Shown piece after piece: positions 34,749-44,138 of a stretch of DNA of 64,000 nt. Origin of the DNA: Diphasiastrum complanatum (taxonomy: Eukaryota > Streptophyta > Lycopodiopsida > Lycopodiales > Lycopodiaceae); NCBI GenBank assembly GCA_029204225.1, contig CM055098.1:48199247-48263246 (forward strand), in the 5' to 3' direction. The translations under genes were made by a program, and so were the position numbers. How positions within the stretch are numbered: position 1 is the first letter of the stretch; each line of letters begins with the position of its first letter. The notes under the pieces are model-generated. The model saw only the letters and a program-made list of their open reading frames with translations, had not been told where the DNA came from and ran no database searches.

Positions 34749-35524
34749 ATATCATTCACTTTTTTATTTTACCTCTTCAACATCACTCTTGATAGATTTT
34801 TCAAATATACCAAATATTTCATCAACAAATCAACAACTTTTTTGTATGCATTTTCATTGCCTTCTTTATATCCCTTGCTATTAATAATACCATTTGATTT
34901 TATCACATATTGGGCAATTCACAACCCTATGGGTCTATCTTTTGAAAAAAATAGTTGCTACCAAATATTTGAGCACATGTGCTCATACCTAATGGTTGAA
35001 AGAAAGGCAATTCTAATTTTTAATTCCAATAAGGTAAGGCATTGGTGGTTAGGCAACAAGCATAAACGTGCCAAAAAATTAATAAAAAATATTGATTTTT
35101 GGTGCAAAAAACACAACTTTAAACAACCTCAAACACTTGCTTGAAAGTCCTAAAAAAGGTTAGTAATCCATTTGGGAGGTCAAGTCACCCTCAGGGAAGC
35201 TGACATACAATGCTTTTACAGTTGTAATCACTTCAACCTCAGCCTACGTAAAAAAATAGCTATGTTTTTATAGTAGAAGTTTCAAAAATAGCTCTAAAAT
35301 AATTATTAGCATGCAATTGATTAGGGAAGTTGCCCATAATGTCATGTGCCAAACCCAATCAAATAGCAATAATTATGAAACTAGAAAAAACTTCATGTTT
35401 GTATTAATAAAAGATGGGAAAACTCATCGGAGTAGAAAGGAATGCATGTAGAAAGTGTAAAAGCCATAAGGCGAATTGAGATATTGTACATCAACTATAA
35501 CAAAGCAAAAATCTCACAGAGTAT
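34745..35524. other. Gene-free stretch
   Basis: AT-rich sequence with no recognised coding, RNA or repeat structure. A frame continuing out of the TC run (to 35144) shows no domain. Confidence 0.4.
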
Positions 35525-36466
35525 CTATAAACAACCTATTGCTTGATATAAGTCGCTAGTTAAGACAGTTGGAAGTCTAGGTAGTGCAGGAAGCTGTGAA
35601 GCAGCCGTTCCTGCAACTTTGGCATGTCGAAGTATTGCAAGTGCCTGAGTGTGTTGTAAAGTGGTAAAAACTCGTTGACGATAATAAGCCGTAATGATAG
35701 ATAAAGGTGAGGCACCACGTCCTTGAAGCTTCGTTGCAAAACCTGCACAAGGTGATAGAAAATCATCGAATTTCTTATGTAGGCACCCATATGTTTCCAA
35801 GGCAAAAGGAATAAAGTCTTTTCCAGGAGTGCGAAGTGAATAAATCTCGCTCTTTATCTTGAGCTGCATGAGAAGCAGTGGCACCTTGAGTAGTTGAAGC
35901 ACGGCAAAGGAGGTATGGCCGCGAAGGATCAACAACAACAACATTCCCAAGCGTGCGAATCCCCTCGCGCAAAAGAACGAGATCAACTCGACGCCAAGGC
36001 GACTGTGAATCAGACACAAGCAAGATGTGGGTTTGCTCCCGAACAACATGAAAGCCGCACTCATGTGCAATAGATGCCAATACGTCACGAATGGAATCAT
36101 GTGTCGTGGTGCGCTCTCCGCTAGAAGGGCAACGCATGCGATAAGAGCCAATAGAATCAAGAGGGTGACCACATGAACATTTTGTCAAACCTGCCAACAC
36201 TGGATGAGGGAGACCTAACCTAACTCGAAGAGTGGTGACAAACAACTTTGAAAAAAGGTGCAAGAGTGGAACAATAGGGCGCGCAACAAGCCACGCACCA
36301 GCACCTGGGCCTGCACAAGATAGAAGGCGAGCCCAAGTCTCATCGGAAGGTGAATCATTGAGAAGCTGAGTGAAAGCATGTGAGTGGAACCCTGATGAAA
36401 ATACTTTTGAAAATGAGCACGCTGATGGCTAAGCAAAGTCTCAAAGGGAGGCAAAGAAACTCGCAC
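35525..36466 (-). pseudogene. C-terminal Cys/His and restriction-like nuclease region of the non-LTR element
   Basis: CSCGHPLD (36183-36160) is followed by YRMRC, ERTTTHDSIRDVLASI and HVVREQTHIL. RVDLVLL (about 35995-35972) and NVVVVDPSRP (about 35952-35920) come next, then KDFIPFALETYGCLHKKFDD in another frame (about 35826-35765). A Cys/His cluster followed by an Arg-x-Asp and a hydrophobic strand ending in Asp fits the C-terminal restriction-like endonuclease of R2-clade elements, which nicks the target DNA. The PD-(D/E)XK assignment is inference; the expected His of the cluster appears as Tyr. Two frames are needed across the region. Confidence 0.55.
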
Positions 36467-38045
36467 AGGTGGAGGGATGAGATCCTTGGTCGCACGAAGA
36501 TGTTGTTGGAAAGGAAGAATGTTTGTTTACACATGAGCTATTGAATAAAAAAGAATGGGCTTGTTGTCTTGTTGAAACCGGGAGATAGGTGTAGAGGCAA
36601 CAAGGGCCCAACTTCCCAGAAAAGCAACTGCAGCAATAAAAGTTGTGCAAGTAAGACCAATACCTCCTGAAGAAGCGGGAAGAGAAACTTGTCGCTTAAC
36701 GAACTGGCCATTGGGAATATGAAAGGATTTTGAACCCATCAAGCGACCTAGAATATTTGATAAAGTATTATCAAAATCCTGAAGCGAAGCCAAAACATCA
36801 AGAGAGGAAGGAACACACTGTAGAATATAACTTGGCCATTGAGCGAAGCATTGAGTAAGAATCCCTAGAGAAACTTGAGCATTGCCAACTTTTTGGTAGC
36901 AAATCAGCGTGACGAAAATACGCGCCCAAAGTGTCCGCAAAGAGGAAGCTACAAAGTCCGAGAAACCTATAGGAATACCAAGTGCTCGAATCCCATCAAC
37001 CAGAGTATTGAAACCTATAGGTAAAATGAGCTCAGGAAGAAAGCCCTGAGGACACCAAGCAACGCACTTAGAGGGATTCATAGTGAGGCCCAAAGCTGAA
37101 AGTTGTTGAGAGAAATACAGGAAAGCTGGAAAGACGTCGTTAGCAGGTCCCACAATATGCGTGTCATTAGCAATAGAGGAAAACAAACAAGATGGAAAAG
37201 CAGAAGAAGAATCTCGCAATGCTCAAAAGTGTGCCAAAGCAAAAAGAGCACCACCTAAGGGATCACCTTGTCTGATACCATCACCAAAAGGGATAACCAA
37301 AACATTACCTGAGCGAGAAGCGTGACTGAAATATAAAGGCGCATCCATGGAATAAAAAGAGCGAACAAACGGGATGAGTTGAGCGAGTGGACCGTGAGCC
37401 GCATGAAGTTTTTGGAAAATGGCCCCACGGGAAAAGCGTTTTTAACATCCACTTGAAGGACAACCCAATCTGGATGAGGATCCAAGGTAGTGGGCAAAGC
37501 ATGTACGAGTAGCACAACGAAACTGATGAGGAAATAAGTAGTCATGAAAACTGTCACGAAGTTGAAAACCAAGAGCCCTAGAAACCAATCTGTATAAAAC
37601 CTCTCCAACAGCAATAGGACGCACGCCACTGCCAGACTTATCCAAGGTTATCAACTAAGCAGCACCAAGAATACTGAACAATAGAAAGATGAATACGGCC
37701 ACATGCTACGGAAGAGCAAACTTGAAAGAGCAAACCAAACCTGTTAGCCGAATCAGCAAGAGAGAAATAATCATGAAGATGCTCGAAAACCATAGCAGAA
37801 GGTCCCCCAGTTGACAGATGAGGGCTGTGCAAAAAAACATTAAGAAAATGAGATTCTGAGAGCTACAGATTGGAATTAGGTTCAAAGTCCTCAACAAAAG
37901 AGGGAAGACAATCATTTGTCGGTGGATGAAGAAGCTCCAAAGCCTGAAGGGTGCCAACAGAAGGAGCCACTGGACTTGTAGGAGCTAAAGCACGAGCTGC
38001 ATGAGAATACTCACTCATTTGTCCAAGTAAAATAAAGCGACGCAA
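36467..38045 (-). pseudogene. Reverse transcriptase domain of the non-LTR element
   Basis: From 38045 the frame RRFILLGQMSEYSHAARALA leads into HSPHLSTGGPSAMVFEHLHD (about 37840-37780) and LDKSGSGVRPIAVGEVLYRL (about 37650-37590). Motif A (VVLQVDVKNAF) is near 37465-37433, motif B (DGIRQGDPLGG) near 37285-37253, and motif C (SIANDTHIVG) near 37180-37150. Motif C has Asn in place of the first Asp of the usual ADD, a direct catalytic loss. About five frame changes are needed to follow it. The order and spacing are RT-like, but the blocks differ from those of plant L1 and from the Copia and Gypsy RTs elsewhere in the window. Confidence 0.7.
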
Positions 38046-38740
38046 CTGACAATGAACAGGGGGTATAGAAACACCATCCGAAGTAGAATCTCGTTGAGCA
38101 TGACAGTGAAGGAAATGCTCTTCTTGCAGATTTTCTCAATCTCCTGACATAAAGCGACGAATCCTGTTGTGAGATTTCTTGTGACCAGCATCACCACCCT
38201 GAGGAGGCAGAGGCAAGCACAAGAGAAGAAAAAGCAAAAAGACATGCCAAGCTGTGGTATCAGAAGGGTTGGAAGCCAGACAAGACAAAGGTCAGGACAA
38301 AGCTCTCTAAACGTCTAAGCGCAAGGCAAAGGGTATGTGGGCATAAAGATGAGGCCGAGGAAAACCTAAGTGAAAAGCGGTCAAAATATCAAGGGAGCGA
38401 ATCTAGGTCCAAGCCGAGTCAGGTGGCGAAGTGGGAGCAGGATGAGGTGCAAGGTCGACATGGGTTAATGCGAAGTGGGAGCAAGATGAGCTGCCGACGA
38501 AAAGCAGAACAAGTGTATGGCGATAAAGAGCGGCACCTTGCACACAAAGGCGACCACAGCCCGCACATGGAACATGGGGTGGAGAAGAGGAAGACAGAGA
38601 AAGCTGAGAAACTGAAAGAGAAGAAGACAGGTGGTGGCGGCGGACAGTATGGCGCCACCTAGCCAGAGGAAACAAGCAAGGAATCCGCAACATCACGGTG
38701 GGCTTCACGATGTGCGCATGAAAGGGAAGCACTGGAAATA

Positions 38741-39529
38741 TGGTCTAAAGGTGAAGCATGTCTCCTTTCTCCACGCCGAGCAGGAGGATTGAAATCTGTG
38801 AGTTGCAAAGGATGAGAAGATTTTTGAGGAACCATATTGACAAGTATGATCCCAACTGTAAAATAGCACGAGGAATGCACAGGCAAAAGGCAAAATGTAA
38901 AGCAGAGACAAGAACACAAGCTTTGTTTTCTAAAACCAAGAGGACTATCCTCAAACTATACTTGAAAAGAGGGAAAATAGCTTCTACAGCAAGAAACAGA
39001 TGAAACTGTTGGTAGTCGCTGGTTGGAAAAACAAGCTGGAAGCCCGTGCCCTGTCACCTGCCTGTGGCAATATTTGCGAGAAGTGACTGTTGTTAACGAT
39101 CCAAAGCGTTCTTTGCAGGCAATTCAAAGGAGCTAACACTTCAAAACTCAGAATTTGTCCCTTTCCTACGAAACACAGACCTCACTGGAGCAAAAGCCTG
39201 TAAAGCAAAAGTCTTGGAGGGCGCCTATCTCATAAGATTGCTTCCTAGAATGTTTCTGTCTCTGTCTAGTATCAATCACAGCATTACCATCATCCGCATA
39301 TTCCCTTCGTCATCAGAAAGAACAGCATAACCATTTATCTGAACGTGTCCCTTGTTATTTTTTCTCTTGAAATGATTCCTTTGGTATTAGATTGTGAGAT
39401 CCTTGCAGTAGGCACAATCACTGATGTTGGAAAGACAACCACATCAGCAGACTCTGAGCTTTGCCAACACAATCAGTATCAGGTTTACAGCTTTCCGATT
39501 GATTCTTGCAAAGTGGAATGACCCTAAAT
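38741..39529. other. Stretch without a recognised gene
   Basis: Frames on both strands at 38745-39003 overlap one another and carry no domain. The stretch may belong to the 5' end of the minus-strand retroelement or to the repeat-rich leader beginning at 39530. Confidence 0.35.
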
Positions 39530-39645
39530 TACTATATTCTAACCTCAATCTACTGATTTCTAACCCCAGAATACTGATTCTATCGCAATCTACTAAAATC
39601 TGACCCCAAATTATTGATCTCTAACCCCAATTTACTAGTTCCTGG
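39530..39645. repeat. 21-bp minisatellite, about five units
   Basis: Units have the form tactgatttctaaccccagaa, with lengths 21, 21, 19, 21 and 21 bp and many substitutions. A further small duplication (cgattca/gtctgcaggtggccgctga) occurs at about 39795-39848. Confidence 0.8.
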
Positions 39646-40049
39646 TCGACAACTGCTAACGTCACTTGATCGGGTCTGGCCACTGAAGCAACTGGGGTTT
39701 TCACCCAAAGAGCCTGATATCTTTTCCCTATAGAGAACGGTTTTTTGTGAAATCAAACTCTGCAGGAGGGCGATTCCCTGGTGCGAATCAGTCCGCAGGT
39801 GGCCGCTGACAGCCGTGGGCGATTCAGTCTGCAGGTGGCCGCTGATAATCTTCTATAATGCCTTCACAAGTGGCAGATGCATGTAGCGGAGGAGTAGTGG
39901 AGTGAATCTGATTTGTTCTCTAGCTACGAGCTTTTGTAGGTACTAGAAGCGGAGGAACAGCGCTGGCTGCGAGCTTTTGTATGCTTCATCAGTTCGATTA
40001 GCTAGTGTTTCTTCTAAACCAGCTACTTCGCTTTTTGTTAGTTGGAGTC

Positions 40050-40504
40050 TTGTTTGTGTTTCTCAACACACAGCAGGGATAACGCTCTTGTTCATCCTTC
40101 TTTTGCAGGTGCTTCTGCTCTAATTTTTTCAAACAGATATCTTTTGTGTGTTTCTCAACACGCAGCTGGTCTGTTGTTCTGGTTCCTTGGCTTTTACGCC
40201 CCGCCCTAGCCATTTCTTTTTTGCAACTACTCATCCCCTGCAGTTCTGAACTCAGTCTCAATGTTAAGCTCCTTCCTCGGTTTCTGATTATGTTGCTTCT
40301 TTCGAGTACGATTTTTTTTCTCGACAGCTTCCGTTTTGTGTGTTTTTTAACACATAGCTAATCTGGTGTTCTTGTTCTCTGGCTTGTGTGCCCTAGCCAT
40401 CTCTACTTTATTGTACACATTCCTTCCCTACAGTTCTGAACTCTATTCCAATGTTGGTCTTTCTTCCTCGGTTTATGATCTTGTTGCTTCTTTCAAGAAT
40501 GTTT
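40050..40504 (+). repeat. Tandem monomers of about 192 bp ahead of an ATG
   Basis: Unit 1 (about 40142-40333) and unit 2 (about 40334-40504) start ttttgtgtgttt(c/t)t(c/t)aacac and share cctcggttt(c/a)tgat followed by ttgttgcttctttc. A shorter unit (about 40050-40141) precedes them. They end about 20 bp before the ATG at 40524. Tandem monomers upstream of ORF1 are a known arrangement of some LINE promoters; the link is inference. Confidence 0.7.
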
Positions 40505-40523
40505 TTCTTCATCATGTCCACTC

Positions 40524-40708
40524 ATGGCAAGTCACTATAAGAAGCGCGACAAGGCTGCTCCACCTCGCTCTTCTCCCAGAGCTCATAGTTTTTCCCACAG
40601 ACACGTCAAATTGGATCCTAATCCTACTTTTATTAGTGCTCCAAATAACATCCCCATGAACTCTAAGGGCCAGGGGCTCCCTCTCCCTTCTGCCATTAGC
40701 TATAGAGG
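40524..40708 (+). pseudogene. Truncated ORF start following the monomers (possible LINE ORF1)
   Basis: ATG at 40524 opens a 61-codon basic, Ser/Pro-rich frame (MASHYKKRDKAAPPRSSPRA), like many ORF1 N-termini but without a diagnostic domain. It is cut at about 40708, where the minus-strand Gypsy integrase remnant begins, so only the 5' tip survives. It might alternatively be the start of an unrelated gene. Confidence 0.35.
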
Positions 40709-43087
40709 TGCATCGTGATCACTCCGGGTTTTAGGGAGTCCAATCACAAAATTTATTGAAATACTTTCTCATTTTTTATTGGGAATTTCCAAGGGATGTA
40801 AAAGACCCGCAACTTTGAGTCTTTCTGCTTTGTTTTGTTGGCATTGTTCACAACTTTGAACGTATGCCTCCACATGACCTTTCATTTTAGGCCAGAAGAA
40901 ATTCTGCCTAACAAGGTCAAGTGTCCTCTGTATGCCTGGGTGACCAACACAAGGGTTGTCATGACACTGCTGCAGGATTTGGGCCCGCAAGTCTTCCCTA
41001 TTCGGCACACGAACCTTTCCCTTTCAAAAAAGCAGGTCATTCCTTATGGAATAGTCTTCAAGTAACTTATCATTACGGGATTGCTTGGGATTCTGCATCC
41101 CAAGGTCATCACTAGATCTAGAATTCATGTCAGGACATCTAGCCAGATGCGACCAAAAAACCTATCGGTTCGACAAAGATCCCGTAGTGAAAGATACAAA
41201 TCAGATTGGATCTCAGCAAAGCATAAGTGATTAATCTCTCCAATCTGGCTCAAGGCATCGGCAACACAGTTCGACGTACCTTTACGATACTTAATGTTGA
41301 AGACAAACTCCTGAATGAGTTTCGACCATCTAGCCTTACGGCCACGAAGGTCCTTAGCATCACATATATACTTAAGGGATTGGTGATCAATCATTACCGT
41401 AAATCTGGCACCATAAAGATAATGCCTCCAGATTTTTAACGCGTGAATGACTGCAAAAGCTCCTTCTCATAAGTAGAATACCTCTAAGCAGGATCCAGCT
41501 TCTTGCTTTCAAAAGCAACTGGTCTACCGTCCTGATAAAGGACCGCTCCAACAGCAAAGTCGCTAGCATCCGTATCAACCACAAAGGGCCAGTTAGGGTC
41601 GACAATATGCAAAATTGGAGCCGTAGAAACGCAGTGCTTGAGAGTCTCAAAACTCTTATTCATTTCATCCGTCCACGTTATCAATGGACTTTTTTTGCGG
41701 CTACAATTTTTCTTCACCCCCTTAAGAACGTTCGTCAAGGGCAATTCTATTAAGGCATAGTCCAAAATGAACCTGTGAAAGAATCCTGTGAAGCCCAAAA
41801 AGAATTTCACATCACGAATTGTCAAAGGCCTTGGCCATTCTCGCACCTTGCGGACTTTGTCATAATCGATTTCAAGACCTTTATCCGATATGACATGGCC
41901 CAGGTGTTTGAGTTTAGTTTGGAAGAACTCACACTTCGACTCCTTCGCATAGAGCTTTTCTTGCCTTAGAAGATCTAAGACAATACGAAAATGCTCTTCA
42001 TGCTCCTCAAGGGTCCGACTATAAATTAATATGTCATCCAAATACACCACCACAAACTTTCCTAGATATGGACGAAGAATATCGTTCATCATCTGTTAGA
42101 AAGTGGCAAGCGCATTCGTGAGTCCAAAGGGTAACACTAAAAACTCATAATGGCCATATCTGGATCGAAATCCAGTCTTAGAAACATTTTTGCTCCTAAT
42201 CCTTATCTGATGGTATCCTGATCTAAGATCAATCTTGGAGAAATACTTAGCCCCATTCAGACGATCCATAAGATCATCCATCCTAGGTAAGGGATATCTG
42301 TTTTTGATGGTTAAATCATTTAACTTTTTAAAGTCACCACACAAATGTGTGCCGCCATCCTTTTTACTAACTAAAAGGATTGGTGCTCCCCAAGGGGACT
42401 TACTAGGCCGTATGTGGCCCATCCTAAGGAGTTCTTGTAACTGCTTAGAAATTTCATCCTCTTCCTTGATGCTAACCCTGTATGGAAAAAGAGATACAGG
42501 TTGGCTTCCAGAAGACAACTCTATCTGATGGTCACCACTCCTTTGGGGAGGTAGGCCATCAGGGAGTTTATCAGGAAAAACATCGTTATATTCTTGCCTA
42601 AGTTTGTTAAATATTATTCCTTCAGGTGAGTTAACACAAGGGATTATTTACAGGCACATTCAAAGGCGAATGCGATAAATCAATATTTAGACTCTGGACT
42701 GCATGGTCATCCACATAAATTTCATCTTTCAAAAAACAAAGATAAACTTTATTACCAGAATCGTTCAAATATTCTACAACTTCTAAAGCAGATATCAAAG
42801 GATCAAAAGGCCTATTTACATCGCCTTTTAGCTCAACCAACGAGCCTTTATGCAAAAAAAAAATACTATGAGTAACATAATCTTTTCTTAAAGACTCGTT
42901 TTTAGAATAAAACCATTCTTTTCCTAAGATTATGTCTACGCTATCCAAGTTCATAAAATGAAAATCTAGCGGTTCAACATAATTTTGAATTTGAAGCGGC
43001 AGCTAAGGAACAAGCTGATCCCAAGCTTGTCGATCTTCCCCCGACGCCATTTTCACCACATACAAGTGATTACTTGGCACGGTAGCC
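40706..43087 (-). pseudogene. Gypsy F protease C-terminus, RT, RNase H and integrase start
   Basis: MNLDSVDIILGKEWFYS (from 42954) is the protease C-terminus. RT follows from about 42518 with [44 protein letters not shown] and VVVYLDDILIYSR (YLDD box intact, near 42045). RNase H starts at [16 protein letters not shown] (about 41585) and continues in other frames to IDHQSLKYICDAKD. Integrase shows the zinc-binding HDNPCVGHPGI ... CEQCQQNK. A TGA then precedes ESISINFVIGLPKT, where the first catalytic Asp is Asn. The sequence leaves integrase at about 40706. Stops near 42957, 42093 and 41124 are visible. Confidence 0.85.
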
Positions 43088-43445
43088 TGTTACGAGCTCG
43101 TAACCAGTGCCGAACCCTAGAGAACACAGATAGGTCAGATACCACAGTCAGGGTCGTGTCCAGCGTACATGACCAACAAGGCAAGACAGTGTGAGTAGTG
43201 TGCCCCAGCACGATCCATAGCCATGGCGGGCCTAACACAGCCTAGGGACCCTGTCAGCAGGATAGGGCCCCCAGTTGGGTCCCGACGTGCAGTCGGCCAC
43301 GTCAGTGCCACGTGGCCGACACTTGGCAGTAGCATGCTACCAGTCCTCACACTGGGCTAGGAGGGGCTTACTCTATATCAGGGAGTAGGCAAGGTTGGGT
43401 GGATCAGTTAGTGTTTGCCCTACTATGGTGTTAGGAGCTATTACA
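43088..43445 (+). repeat. Gypsy G 5' LTR, 358 bp
   Basis: TG...CA termini. A perfect 16-bp palindrome GTTACGAGCTCGTAAC occupies 43089-43104. A second inverted repeat (gtcggccacgt / acgtggccgac) lies around 43292-43320. A TATA-like actctatatcag is near 43370. Confidence 0.95.
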
Positions 43446-43446
43446 C

Positions 43447-43459
43447 TGGTATCAGAGCC
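43447..43459 (+). other. Gypsy G primer-binding site (initiator-Met tRNA)
   Basis: TGGTATCAGAGCC one base after the LTR end matches the 3' end complement of plant initiator methionine tRNA. The leader then runs about 680 bp to the gag ATG at 44139. Confidence 0.9.
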
Positions 43460-44138
43460 ATCTCCATCCTAGGGAGTTCAGGACAGCAGTAGCGAAAGCT
43501 ATCAGAAGATAGGAAGTGTTTCTCAGATTCTCAGAGAGGAATAGAGGAGGAGGATCGCTGTAGGAGCAGCCTTCAAACTTCTGATTTCCACTGAGAAATC
43601 ACAGTAGCAAGGAGTCAGATTCCAAGTGTAGGTAACTCGCTGAAAAAACAGCTGTTTCTCACTGAGTTCAGAGGATTCTCTATAGTTTTCCCAGCGAAAT
43701 TCGAGTAGGAAGAAGCCAGCACCTCCATCGCTGTACAGTCAGAGACCTACATCCGATTTCCAGGGAAAAAGTTACTGGTTCTCAGCGAGTTGGAAGCCAA
43801 AAAAGAGGATTCCTACCAGATCAGCGAGTAGGAGACTTCTGAAATTTCAGAATTCAGAAGGGTTTTTGGACTTCAGATTTGCCATCAGACCAGCGAGCTA
43901 CTATCCTCAAAAAACCGAGAAATTTAGCACCGTTTTGAAGCCTCAAACTGGCATTTTTCGGAACAGCAGGTCTGAAATCATGGGGAAAAGAGCTGAAAGG
44001 GTTCCTCTTCATTCTTTTTTTGGAAGTACAGTCCTCAGAAACAGCTAAGTCATCTTTCCTTTCCCTTGTACAGTTGTAAATTAGTCTTTTAGACTTTTTT
44101 CCTTCAGAAGTTAAGGTAGCTCTCTTTCAGTTTCGAAG

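Larger units (their letters stand above)
35525..38740 (-). mobile_element. Non-LTR-type retroelement: zinc-finger-like N-terminus, reverse transcriptase, restriction-like nuclease region (degenerate)
   Basis: Minus-strand translation, with several frameshifts and stops, gives one continuous protein-like order. A Cys/His motif (CAGCGRLCVQGAALYRH) lies near 38575-38525. Next are a linker, RT domain blocks (GVRPIAVGEV, VLQVDVKNAF, GIRQGDPLGG, IANDTHIVG) and a thumb-like region. A Cys/His cluster (CSCGHPLDSIGSYRMRC) precedes RVDLVLL and VVVVDPSRP. Order and motifs recall R2-type elements with a C-terminal restriction-like endonuclease. They also recall a plant RT-like family I know from bryophyte and lycophyte proteins, by memory only. 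No LTRs, L1-type endonuclease or poly(A) tail were seen. Element ends are uncertain. Confidence 0.65.

Noticed and set aside
34300..35144. Open frames with long Leu-Ser repeats
   Set aside because: They are translations of the (CT)n microsatellites; no flanking domain or codon bias supports a gene.
43053..43350. Minus-strand frames within the Gypsy G LTRs (also 48894-49191)
   Set aside because: The same frames recur in both LTR copies simply because the LTRs are near-identical; no protein domain is present.
43447..43459. tRNA-like TGGTATCAGAGCC, also near 27839, 51990 and 61830
   Set aside because: These are primer-binding sites complementary to initiator-Met tRNA next to LTR ends, not tRNA genes.
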